Shown one piece after another: positions 57,015 through 64,000 of a stretch of 64,000 nucleotides of DNA. Source of the stretch: Comamonas terrae (lineage in GTDB: Bacteria; Pseudomonadota; Gammaproteobacteria; Burkholderiales; Burkholderiaceae_C); the NCBI RefSeq assembly GCF_001544075.1, contig NZ_BCNT01000001.1:646386-710385 (forward strand), written 5' to 3'. Position numbers and translations under genes: made by a program. Below the pieces are notes generated by a model. The model had not been told where the DNA came from, made no database searches, and saw only the letters and a program-made list of their open reading frames with translations. The first letter of the stretch is position 1; every line of letters begins with the position of its first letter.

Positions 57015-57254
57015 ATGCCCCTGCCCTCCGCCCCCCAAAAATCCGGCGCTTCGCGCAAGTCCCGCAACGAAATCCTGATCAAGGGCATGACGATTGCGCT
57101 GATCGGGCTGATCATTCTCGTCGCCCCCCTCATCAAGCCCGACAGCGGCATCGGCCAGCTGTTCGCCCAATCCTATCTGGTGGGCTGGTTTGCGCTGGTG
57201 CTGGGCCTGGCCTTCATCGCCCAGTTCCTGCTGAGCAAAAAAAGGAAAGACTGA
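57015..57254 (+). CDS. Small two-helix membrane protein
   Basis: 79 residues. A basic N-terminus (PQKSGASRKSRNEILIKG) precedes two helices (TIALIGLIILVAPLI and LVGWFALVLGLAFIAQFLL) and a short KKRKD tail. No family is recognised. It ends 3 nt before the next gene and so is co-transcribed with it. Its function is unknown. Lack of a strong ribosome binding site is a mild weakness in the call. Confidence 0.65.
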   Translation: MPLPSAPQKSGASRKSRNEILIKGMTIALIGLIILVAPLIKPDSGIGQLFAQSYLVGWFALVLGLAFIAQFLLSKKRKD

Positions 57255-57257
57255 AGA

Positions 57258-57479
57258 ATGGCCGAACTGCAGGCCCCGCTGGAGCAGGCACGGGCGCAGA
57301 TCGCACTGTGGACGCGACGCGCCGAGGCCGCTGGCGCACGCCTGCGCCAGCCGCCGCCCGAGCCCACGACCTGCTGCGGACGCGGCTGCAACGGCTGCGT
57401 GTGGGAAGGCTTCTACGGCGCGCTGCAGTTCTGGTGCGAGGATGCCGAAGCCCAGCTGTCAGGGGCCTGGCAGGATTGA
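57258..57479 (+). CDS. Oxidoreductase-like (Oxidored-like) small Cys-rich protein
   Basis: 73 residues. A helical N-terminus is followed by PPEPTTCCGRGCNGCVWEGF, the signature of the Oxidored-like domain: four to five Cys close together (CC-x3-C-x2-C), ready for metal or iron-sulfur binding, then YGALQFWCEDAEA. In eukaryotes the domain is fused to larger proteins; in bacteria it occurs as a small stand-alone protein of unknown role. It lies 3 nt after the membrane protein gene. Confidence 0.85.
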   Translation: MAELQAPLEQARAQIALWTRRAEAAGARLRQPPPEPTTCCGRGCNGCVWEGFYGALQFWCEDAEAQLSGAWQD

Positions 57480-57499
57480 CATCCACGGGCGGTTGAGCC

Positions 57500-59110
57500 T
57501 CAGGCAGGCAAGGCCAGCCGGCGATGCGCAGCGCCCGAACCATGCTCCTGCTCCTGCGCCGCGAGCCTGAATCGTGCCGCGCCGCTTTCCAGGCGCTGGG
57601 CCTGGCTGAAGAGCTCGTGCGCGGCGGCACTCGATTCCGCCACCAGGCCTGCATTCTGCGTCGTCATGTCGTCCAGCATCTGCACGGCCTGGCTGATCTG
57701 TGCAATGCCCTGGTTCTGTGCCTGCGCCGCCTCGGTGATCGAGGCGATCAGGCTGCTGACCTTGTGCACGTCCTGCACGATATGCTCCATGCGCTGGCCG
57801 GCCTGCTGCGCCAGGGCCGTGCCCGAGCGCATCTGCTGGCCCGAGCTTTCGATTAGCGCGCGGATCTGCTTGGCCGCGGAAGCGGAGCGCTGGGCCAGTT
57901 CGCGCACTTCGGAAGCCACCACGGCAAAGCCCCGCCCCTGCGGGCCGGCGCGCGCGGCCTCCACCGCGGCGTTGAGCGCCAGGATATTGGTCTGGAACGC
58001 AATGCCGTCGATCACGCCCACGATGGCCGCCACCTGCTGGCTGCTTTGCGCCATGTGCTGCATGTTGCGCACCACTTCCTGCACCACGGCGCCCCCGCTT
58101 TCGGCCGCCGCGGCCGCGCTGCGCGCGCTGCGGTCGGCATGGTGGGCGCTTTCCGCCGAGTGGGTGACCAGCGTCACCATGCTCTCGATGCTGCCGACCG
58201 TGGCCTTGAGCTGCTCGGCCGCCTGGGCCGTGCGCTGCGACAGATCGGTGTTGTCCTGTGCCATCTGGCTGGAGGCCGCGGCCACCGCCACCACGCCGCC
58301 CTGCACTTCGCCCACCAGGGCCCGCAGGCGCTCGGTCATCTGGGCCAGGGCACGCATGAGTTCGCCCAGCTCATCCTTGCGCCCGCTGCTTTGCGCATAG
58401 GACAGGTCGCCGGCCGCAATCGTCTGTGCCAGCTGCACGGCCTGGCTCAGCGGCGCCGTGATGGAGCGGATCGTGGCCAGGGCCAGCAGCGCGCCGGCCA
58501 GGCCCATGCACAGGCCCACGGCCACGGCCACGGTCTTGGCCCAGGCACTGCGCCCGCGGCCCTGCTGCTCGGCCTCCTGGCGCTGGCCCTGCTGCAGGGC
58601 GATGAAGGCATCCTGGGCTTTCACATAGCGCTGCGCGGCCGGCACCAGCTGTTCGTCCACCAGCTTCTGCGCTTCCCAGGCCTTGCCCAGATCGCGGGCC
58701 TGGTAGGCCTGCTCGTAGATGGCCAGAACGGTCTTCCGTTCCTTTTCCACGCCGGCCAGTCCCTGCTGGTCGGCCTGGCTCTGGGCGCCGGCCTGCACCT
58801 GCTGCTGCAGGTCCTGGGCCCGGGCCATCAACGTCCTGGCCTTTTGCGACAGCTGGGTGATCAGATGCTCCTCGGAAGAAAGCACGCTGGCCAGTGCCGC
58901 CTCCACGCTCTGCAGCGTCAGCGCCTGCCAGCGCAGCGCCAGGTTGATGCGCTTGTCGGTGGCCTGCACCGTCGCGCTGACCTGCTGCTCCACGCTCTGC
59001 AGATGCGCGAGCAGACCGCCGGCCACCAGCACGCAGCTCAGCAGCAGGCCAAGAAAAAGCACCCACATCTTGCGGGCGACGGAAAGATTCTGGAATCGGA
59101 ATAGGGACAC
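57500..59110 (-). CDS. Methyl-accepting chemotaxis protein
   Basis: 536 residues from GTG 59110 ([14 protein letters not shown]). Two membrane helices (about 18-36 and 195-215) flank a 150-residue periplasmic helical domain of the Tar/TarH four-helix type. A HAMP domain follows ([20 protein letters not shown]). The signalling tip is [20 protein letters not shown] at about 395-414, followed by [14 protein letters not shown]. It lacks a C-terminal CheR-binding pentapeptide. The ligand is unknown. The frame is open to 59209 without clear coding value. Confidence 0.93.
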   Translation of the reverse strand: MSLFRFQNLSVARKMWVLFLGLLLSCVLVAGGLLAHLQSVEQQVSATVQATDKRINLALRWQALTLQSVEAALASVLSSEEHLITQLSQKARTLMARAQDLQQQVQAGAQSQADQQGLAGVEKERKTVLAIYEQAYQARDLGKAWEAQKLVDEQLVPAAQRYVKAQDAFIALQQGQRQEAEQQGRGRSAWAKTVAVAVGLCMGLAGALLALATIRSITAPLSQAVQLAQTIAAGDLSYAQSSGRKDELGELMRALAQMTERLRALVGEVQGGVVAVAAASSQMAQDNTDLSQRTAQAAEQLKATVGSIESMVTLVTHSAESAHHADRSARSAAAAAESGGAVVQEVVRNMQHMAQSSQQVAAIVGVIDGIAFQTNILALNAAVEAARAGPQGRGFAVVASEVRELAQRSASAAKQIRALIESSGQQMRSGTALAQQAGQRMEHIVQDVHKVSSLIASITEAAQAQNQGIAQISQAVQMLDDMTTQNAGLVAESSAAAHELFSQAQRLESGAARFRLAAQEQEHGSGAAHRRLALPA

Positions 59111-59301
59111 GTTGCACCAACCTGCGCCGCCGGACCTGCGCCGGCCCCGGACCATTCCCGGCCGGCCGCCCACGGCGGCTGATGTAACGATATGCAACTT
59201 AAATGTCATCTACATGACAAAACCTTCCGACTGCTGGCAAAGCTGGATGAAAAAAAGCGCCTGCTGCAAGCTGCAGGCGCCTTGCTCCACAGAAGCCGAC
59301 G

Positions 59302-60828
59302 TCAGCGCAGGCTCTCGGGGTCCATGTAGCGGAGCCGCCATTCCTCGAAGGACAGCGTATCGGCCGCCTCGATGCGCGCCTGCTCGGCCACGGATTCGGC
59401 CGTCAGCTGCTCGTAGCGCTGCTGCTGCTGCGCCGTCCAGGGCAGGGCCAACAATGCATCGCGGGCCTGGGCGGATTGCGCGGTCATGAAGTCGATGTAG
59501 CGGTTGCCGTAGCGGCCGGTCAGCTCCTGCAGCAGATGGGCAGAAGGCGTGGTTGCGCGGCCTTCGACACGCGCCAGCGCCTGCTCCAGCGCCGCGCTGT
59601 AGTCGCTGCAGGCATGGGCCGCATCCAGCGCCTGGGCATAGGGGCGGCACTGCTGCAGCACTTCCAGAGCCCATTCGGTCAGCAGCACCTGCCGGCCATT
59701 GCGCGTCAGCATCAGGCCGGGCTCGCGGCCCTGCTCGGCCGTCAGGTGCTGGTTGCGCTTGAGATCGCAGATCTCCTGGGGCGTGTCGGGCGGGCTGTCG
59801 CTGTAGAGGCAGTGCAGCAGGAAGACGTCGAGCATGCGCATGGTGGCCGGCGCAATGCCCACGGTCTCGAACGGATCGATGTCCATGAGCCGCACTTCCA
59901 CATACTCCACGCCGCGCTCGCGCAGTGCGTGCAGCGGGCGTTCGCCACTTTTCACGGTGCGCTTGGGGCGGATGGTGCCGTAGAACTCGTTCTCGATCTG
60001 CAGCAGCCCGGTGCCCAGCTGGTTGTAGTCGCCGCCGGGGTTGCGCACGCCCAGCTGCTCATAGGGCGGATAGGGGCGCACCAGCGCGTCGTGCAGCGAA
60101 TCGGCATAGCCGTCCAGCCCGTTGTAGCTCACGTTGATGCTGGCCTGGGCATCGCTCTGGTAGCCCAGGCGCCCCATGCGCAGCGAGGTGGCATAAGGCA
60201 GGTACAGCGCATCCTTGCCGTCGCCCAGCGGCTGCAGGCGGTGCTCGCGGCCTTCGACGAAGCAGGGGCACAGCGCCGGCGATGCGCCGTACAGGTACAG
60301 CAGCACAAAGGCATGGCGGCGGAAATTGCGGATCAGCGCAAAGTATTCGTCGCTGCTCACGCCGGGCAGCGACCAGTTGTAGTGGATGCCCGAGATCGTC
60401 TGCATGCGCCGGCCGTAGCGGTGGCCCAGGCCCATGCGGTACACGCTCTTGGAGCGGCCCGAGTGCGAGGAGCCGTAGCGGCCCAGCGGAATCGTCTCGT
60501 CGATGGGCAGGCGGCAGGGCATGCTCGCGTTCCACATCAGCTCGCCGCTTTCGCTGAGATTGCGCAGCACGAACTGATGGACCTCGGTCAGCTCGTCCAG
60601 GCACTCCTGCACGCCCAGGCGTGCGCCCGTGATGAGCTCCAGCTGCGACTCGCTGTAATCCGTGGTGATGTGCGGATGGGTCAGCGCCGACCCCAGCACT
60701 TCAGGGTGGGGAGTCAGGGCCAGCGAGCCCGTGGGCAGCACCCGCAATCCCTCTTTCTCAATGCCACGACGGATGCCCAGCAGCCTGTCGGTGCTCGGCA
60801 TGGTCACGGCGGTCTGCGATGTCTTCAT
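59302..60828 (-). CDS. gshA: Glutamate-cysteine ligase, E. coli GshA type
   Basis: 508 residues. RRGIEKEGLRVLPTGSLAL opens the ATP/glutamate-binding region. TTDYSESQLELITGA, SGIHYNWSLP, NVSYNGLDGYADSL and YVEVRLMDIDPFETVGI match class I glutamate-cysteine ligases of gammaproteobacteria. It makes gamma-glutamylcysteine, the first step to glutathione. No gshB lies beside it. The gene is alone on its strand between the chemoreceptor and a lipoprotein gene. Confidence 0.95.
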   Translation of the reverse strand: MKTSQTAVTMPSTDRLLGIRRGIEKEGLRVLPTGSLALTPHPEVLGSALTHPHITTDYSESQLELITGARLGVQECLDELTEVHQFVLRNLSESGELMWNASMPCRLPIDETIPLGRYGSSHSGRSKSVYRMGLGHRYGRRMQTISGIHYNWSLPGVSSDEYFALIRNFRRHAFVLLYLYGASPALCPCFVEGREHRLQPLGDGKDALYLPYATSLRMGRLGYQSDAQASINVSYNGLDGYADSLHDALVRPYPPYEQLGVRNPGGDYNQLGTGLLQIENEFYGTIRPKRTVKSGERPLHALRERGVEYVEVRLMDIDPFETVGIAPATMRMLDVFLLHCLYSDSPPDTPQEICDLKRNQHLTAEQGREPGLMLTRNGRQVLLTEWALEVLQQCRPYAQALDAAHACSDYSAALEQALARVEGRATTPSAHLLQELTGRYGNRYIDFMTAQSAQARDALLALPWTAQQQQRYEQLTAESVAEQARIEAADTLSFEEWRLRYMDPESLR

Positions 60829-61111
60829 TCTTGTTTACCGTTTGTGGGTGAAGACGCTGATGACAAACCCTGTCTGCCAGACCGCGCCCAGACGGCGAAT
60901 GATAGAGAAATGAGGCGGGCCGCGATGGAGGCCGGCCGTTTAACCTCGCATTTCGGCCTGCCGCAATGCGCCAGACGCAAGACAGCGCAAGCAAAATGTC
61001 AGATTTGGCAGGCGCTGGTGCCTGAGCCACTGCCCACTTTGCGGCCGCAAAAGGCTTTCGGTGCAGGGATTTTTGCATTGGTGCTAGCGACCGCCCCAAG
61101 CCCCGGGGCAA

Positions 61112-61594
61112 TCACTGGTAGCAGACATGGGCCGCCTGGTACACATAGCATTTGTCCAGCAGCTTCTCGGCGTTTTCGGTGATGGTGATGCGCTCGCCGT
61201 CGGGGCGGTAGAGCGACACATGGCGGAATGCGGCCTCGCGCGAGGTGCTCGGCGCGTCGCGCGAGACCTTCCACTCCTCCTGCGTCTCGCCTTCCGGCAG
61301 GTCCAGCACCACGGTGATGGTCTGGGTCTCGTCGGCCAGCTTGATGCACTTGCCCTGGTCCACGCTGGAGACCGCGCCGGCCGGCACGGCCAGGCCGAAC
61401 GGGCATTCCTCCAGGCCGCGCACGGCCACGGCTTCGCCGCCCACCTTGATTTCGAAACCGTTGCGGAAATAAATGGTGGGTTCCTTGGCAGCTGCCTGAG
61501 GCAGCGGGGCCCCGGCCTGGGGCGGGTTGGCGGACGGGTTGCAGCCCGACAGGACGGCAAGGGAGAGCAGCGCGAGAGCGGAAAGACGTTTCAT
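61112..61594 (-). CDS. Lipoprotein of unknown function
   Basis: 160 residues from ATG 61594. The signal ends in lipobox LAVLSGCNPSA. Mature domain: FRNGFEIKVGGEAVAVRGLE, ECPFGLAVPAG, QTITVVLDLPEG and a C-terminal CYVYQAAHVCYQ with two Cys that could pair. I do not recognise a named family. Frame extends 50 codons upstream with no coding merit. A Pro/Ala linker follows the Cys, as is usual for outer-membrane lipoproteins. Confidence 0.8.
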   Translation of the reverse strand: MKRLSALALLSLAVLSGCNPSANPPQAGAPLPQAAAKEPTIYFRNGFEIKVGGEAVAVRGLEECPFGLAVPAGAVSSVDQGKCIKLADETQTITVVLDLPEGETQEEWKVSRDAPSTSREAAFRHVSLYRPDGERITITENAEKLLDKCYVYQAAHVCYQ

Positions 61595-61902
61595 GCAGAA
61601 AAACGGCCATGCCCTATGCATGGCCGGGAACCAGAGGCCATGGGACTGGCCGGGGACGGAAATCGGAGGGACAAGGCAAGGCCCGGGCACGCTGCGCCCC
61701 TGGACGGGCATCGGCATGCATGGGCCTTGGCGGGTGCGCATCATGCGCCGGAAACCGCCGCCTGCTGGCGATGTTCAGGTTGTTACTGTTTCACCAAAGC
61801 CGCATGGAGCCTGCGTGCACCGGCCGCCCGGATGCAACAAAGCCCTGGCGGGACTGGAATCCTTGCCAGGGCTTTGAAGCGGCGGCGGCAGGCCGCGGAG
61901 GC
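61595..61902. other. Intergenic region with a hairpin
   Basis: 308 bp between the lipoprotein gene start and the SDR stop. The hairpin at 61838-61876 is the only structure seen. No gene is supported. Confidence 0.5.
61838..61876 (-). terminator. Hairpin after the SDR gene (weak terminator)
   Basis: Perfect 12-base arms CAAAGCCCTGGC and GCCAGGGCTTTG with a 15-nt loop. On the minus strand it is followed by TTGTTGC, only weakly T-rich. Confidence 0.6.
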
Positions 61903-62814
61903 TCAATGGCCGTGCGCAGCCATGGCCTTGCCCACTTCCACCTGGCCCTGTACCGAGCCGCTGCCCGGCACCTGCTGGCCTTCGCTGGCCGTGACTTCGG
62001 CCAGGCGCTCGGCCAGTGCCTCGGGTACGTCGTCGCCGATGCCCAGGTACAGGCCCTGCGTCAGCGTGATGTGCGCGGCCTCGAAGCCACCGGCGCCCGC
62101 GCACAAAATGGTACGCGTGGGCGCGCCCTCATGGGCTAGCACCAGCATGGCGGGCACCACGGCTTCGGGCCTGAGCGCTTCCAGCACGGGCTCGGGCAGC
62201 AGGCCCTCTGTCATGCGCGTGGCCGCAGTGGGCGCCAGCGCGTTGACGCGGATGCCGTGCTTGGCGCCCTCGATGGCCAGGGTCTGCATCAGCCCCACCT
62301 GGGCCAGCTTGGCCGCGCCGTAGTTGGCCTGGCCGAAGTTGCCGTACAGGCCCGTGGACGAGGTCGTCATCACGATGCGGCCGTAGTTCTGCGCCTGCAT
62401 GTGCGGCCACACGGCCTTGCAGCAGTTGGCGGCGCCCATCAGATGCACGTCCACCACCAGGCGGAAGTCGGCCAGGTCCATCTTGGCAAAGCTCTTGTCG
62501 CGCAGGATGCCTGCGTTGTTGACCAGGATGTCCACGCGGCCCCAGGCATCGATGGCCTGCTGCACCATGGCCTGCACGGCCTCGAAGTCCGTGACCGAGG
62601 CCGCATTCGCAATGGCCTCGCCGCCTGCCGCGCGGATCTCGTCCACCACCTTCTGCGCCGCGGTGGCCGAGCCGCCCGAGCCATCGACCGCGCCGCCCAG
62701 GTCGTTGACCACCACCTTGGCGCCGCGCCGCGCCAGGGCCAGCGCATGCAGGCGCCCCAGGCCGCCACCTGCACCAGTCACGATGGCCACACGGCCTTGA
62801 AAATCCACTGCCAT
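61903..62814 (-). CDS. Short-chain dehydrogenase of the multifunctional-enzyme/17-beta-HSD4 type
   Basis: 303 residues from ATG 62814 with GGAG upstream. Cofactor motif VAIVTGAGGGLGRLHALALA and VVNDLGG, where the Asp indicates NAD preference. NNAG is at about 103. The catalytic Tyr-Lys pair is in NYGAAKLAQVGLMQTLAIE and Ser in MTTSSTGLYGN. The N-terminal pattern and C-terminal tail resemble the (3R)-hydroxyacyl-CoA dehydrogenase part of peroxisomal MFE-2, so a role in beta-oxidation of acyl-CoA is likely. No other fatty-acid gene is next to it. Confidence 0.92.
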   Translation of the reverse strand: MAVDFQGRVAIVTGAGGGLGRLHALALARRGAKVVVNDLGGAVDGSGGSATAAQKVVDEIRAAGGEAIANAASVTDFEAVQAMVQQAIDAWGRVDILVNNAGILRDKSFAKMDLADFRLVVDVHLMGAANCCKAVWPHMQAQNYGRIVMTTSSTGLYGNFGQANYGAAKLAQVGLMQTLAIEGAKHGIRVNALAPTAATRMTEGLLPEPVLEALRPEAVVPAMLVLAHEGAPTRTILCAGAGGFEAAHITLTQGLYLGIGDDVPEALAERLAEVTASEGQQVPGSGSVQGQVEVGKAMAAHGH

Positions 62815-63085
62815 ATTTCTTGCTCCTTGCATCAACGCCCTTTCTGCCAGGGCCTGGCAGCAATGTAGCGGCAGCTTGCTGCACTGCAGCGTTACCGATG
62901 CGACTGCGGACACCTCGAATCGGGTTATCCATTAGGCACAACCGTTTTTGCTATCAATTAAGAAGCATATGGCACAGGTCATACATAAATTTCAAAACCA
63001 ATCAACATCAGGATAATTGATAAGCCTGCGTCATTAGCTTCTTTTTCAATAGCATGCCTCAACCCGGCAACCACTTCGGGCTTTT

Positions 63086-63164
63086 CCCCAATGGGGCGCA
63101 ACAAGCCTGTGGAAAAGCCTGAATAGCCTTTGCAATAATCCAGCAAGTCGTTGATTTTTCAATG
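63086..63164 (+). repeat. 79-bp intergenic element, copy A
   Basis: Contains ACAAGCCTGTGGAAAAGCC and, 30 bp on, GCAAGTCGTTGATT. The 9-mer TGTGGAAAA at 63108-63116 reads TTTTCCACA on the other strand, fitting the relaxed DnaA-box form TTWTNCACA. Confidence 0.6.
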
Positions 63165-63218
63165 AAAAATCAAAATGCACAAAATTTGGGCAAATCGTTG
63201 CGTCGCCATTCCGACTTA

Positions 63219-63297
63219 TCCCGCATTGGCCTGAACAATGGTGTGAACAAATACACCTGCACGCTGGATAACCATGCCAAGCCCTTGATTTCATTGA
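63219..63297 (+). repeat. 79-bp intergenic element, copy B (degenerate)
   Basis: Contains TGAACAATGGTGTGAACAA and CCAAGCCCTTGATTTCATTG in the same relative places as copies A and C. The 9-mer TGTGAACAA is at 63242-63250. Confidence 0.5.
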
Positions 63298-63382
63298 CTC
63301 CATCGACTATTGCTGAAATTCCAGGCACGGCCCTCCGGCCGGTCGCCACAGCCTCACCCGCAAGGCCATGGCCCGGAATTAC

Positions 63383-63460
63383 CCCCACAAATGCGGGACA
63401 AGCATGTGGACAAGCCCTAAAAATCCTCGCAAAGATGATGCAAGTCCTTGATTCACAATG
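63383..63460 (+). repeat. 79-bp intergenic element, copy C
   Basis: Contains GGACAAGCATGTGGACAAGC and GCAAGTCCTTGATTCACAAT. The 9-mer TGTGGACAA at 63405-63413 reads TTGTCCACA on the other strand, one base off the E. coli DnaA box. Confidence 0.6.
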
Positions 63461-63615
63461 TGATTGCAGCAGCCGCTTAAAAATGAGGCAGCCCTGTACC
63501 TCCCTGGCAGGGGCAGACATGGTGCAAAACACGGTAAAAAGGCGGATTGGCTCCGCGCAGCCGCAGCCTGTCCCGCCGTCTTTTGCGCTTTTGCGCCGTT
63601 CGCGTTTTCCGCGCC

Positions 63616-63927
63616 ATGTCCAGCGACTCTTCCGATCTCTCGCCCTTTGCCCCGCCCTTTTTCATCGCCCGATGCACGCCCAGCGAACAGCAGGTGGACG
63701 CCTGGACCGACCAGTCCCTGCTCGACTCCCTGGAAGGCGGCGGCGTGAAATGGCCCAGCTCCTGCCGCAATGGCACCTGCCGCACCTGCCTGGGCCAGTT
63801 GGTCGCGGGCCAGGTGCACTACAAAATCGAATGGCCGGGGCTGAGCGCCGAGGAAAAGGCCGACGGCTATGTGCTGCCCTGCTGCGCCTATCCCGACAGC
63901 GACGTGGTGCTCAGAGATCCCTCCTGA
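63616..63927 (+). CDS. Plant-type 2Fe-2S ferredoxin
   Basis: 103 residues from ATG 63616. The cluster ligands are C50, C55 and C58 in SSCRNGTCRTCLGQL, and C89 or C90 in VLPCCAYPDSD. The layout C-x4-C-x2-C then C about 31 residues on is the plant/FdxD type. It is a small electron carrier, soluble in the cytoplasm. The partner enzyme is not evident; the divergent SDR is not a likely one. The gene is the last complete one in the window. Confidence 0.92.
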   Translation: MSSDSSDLSPFAPPFFIARCTPSEQQVDAWTDQSLLDSLEGGGVKWPSSCRNGTCRTCLGQLVAGQVHYKIEWPGLSAEEKADGYVLPCCAYPDSDVVLRDPS

Positions 63928-63983
63928 GGCGCTGTGCGCCTTCCCCTAGGAGCGACGTGCAACGGGGCGCCGACCTCGGCCTG

Positions 63984-64000
63984 CCCCCCCCCCCCCCCCC
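63984..64000. repeat. Homopolymer of 17 C at the window edge
   Basis: The last 17 bases are all C. It may be a genuine C-tract or a sequencing/assembly edge effect. Confidence 0.6.

Larger units (their letters stand above)
62815..63615. other. 801-bp intergenic region with repeat array
   Basis: AT-rich for this genome, between divergent genes. It carries three degenerate copies of a 79-bp element (63086-63164, 63219-63297, 63383-63460) and a flanking pair of inverted short motifs (GCTAT...GAAGC at 62950-62966 and GCTTC...ATAGC at 63037-63053). Reading frames here have no family likeness. Promoters for the SDR and ferredoxin genes must lie inside. Confidence 0.65.

Noticed and set aside
63086..63460. 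Three repeats considered as a CRISPR array
   Set aside because: Copies are too long and too different, spacing is uneven, and no cas genes are nearby.

Overview
This window is about 64 kb of high-GC (roughly two thirds G+C) chromosome from a betaproteobacterium, most likely a member of the Comamonadaceae (Comamonas, Delftia or Acidovorax type). The evidence is the gene order phosphoribosyltransferase-purA-hisZ-DUF2065-hflC-hflK-hflX-hfq-der-bamB-yfgM-hisS-ispG-rodZ-pilW-rlmN-ndk, the Bug-type (tripartite tricarboxylate) solute receptor, and short intergenic repeats that I recall as common in this family. I see no rRNA, tRNA, CRISPR array, insertion sequence or prophage. The genus call is an inference from content only.

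Region 1 (1-19.2 kb, all minus strand) is a long housekeeping block. It opens, at its downstream end, with a truncated polysaccharide deacetylase and a beta-propeller protein. Then come purine salvage and synthesis, the HisZ regulatory subunit of histidine biosynthesis, the HflKC membrane complex, HflX, Hfq, the ribosome GTPase Der, the outer-membrane assembly lipoprotein BamB with YfgM, HisS, IspG, RodZ, a PilF/PilW pilotin, RlmN and Ndk. Several genes overlap by 4-8 nt, which points to translational coupling. Region 2 (19.3-25.8 kb, minus) holds rluB-scpB and then surE-pcm-nlpD followed by a RluA-family pseudouridine synthase. No rpoS follows nlpD here.

Region 3 (25.9-35.5 kb) is mixed: quinone oxidoreductase, Tat-exported PhoD phosphatase, methionine aminopeptidase, SMR efflux protein, carboxylesterase, ribosome-rescue ArfB, an alpha/beta hydrolase, AroQ and GlnS. 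Region 4 (35.9-46.6 kb) is rich in exported or poorly characterised proteins: DUF945, a DUF3300 lipoprotein with a glutamine-rich repeat, a PaiB-like flavoprotein, an M23 peptidase, DUF2242 and META/DUF4377 lipoproteins, a MoaF-like small protein, an MFS exporter and DUF2239. Region 5 (46.7-57.5 kb) contains meso-diaminopimelate dehydrogenase, RarD, a TruC-like pseudouridine synthase, a four-gene catabolic island (dehydrogenase, orphan Bug receptor, RraA-family protein, GntR/FCD regulator) with an AT-rich, operator-like leader, then a DHH phosphoesterase, an M20 amidohydrolase and a YlqF GTPase. Region 6 (57.5-64 kb) has a chemoreceptor, GshA, a lipoprotein, an SDR dehydrogenase and a 2Fe-2S ferredoxin.

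The least ordinary signals are in non-coding DNA: three degenerate copies of a roughly 79-bp element carrying DnaA-box-like 9-mers before the ferredoxin gene; a dispersed family of short elements with the core GCGCNAGCNGCTATCA; a 10-11-bp inverted repeat in front of the DUF2239 gene; repeated AAATACA/TGTATTT half-sites in front of the catabolic island; and a terminator-like hairpin inside the 5' end of rluD. I found no clear multi-gene system that is wholly new. The repeat elements are the best candidates for something undescribed.
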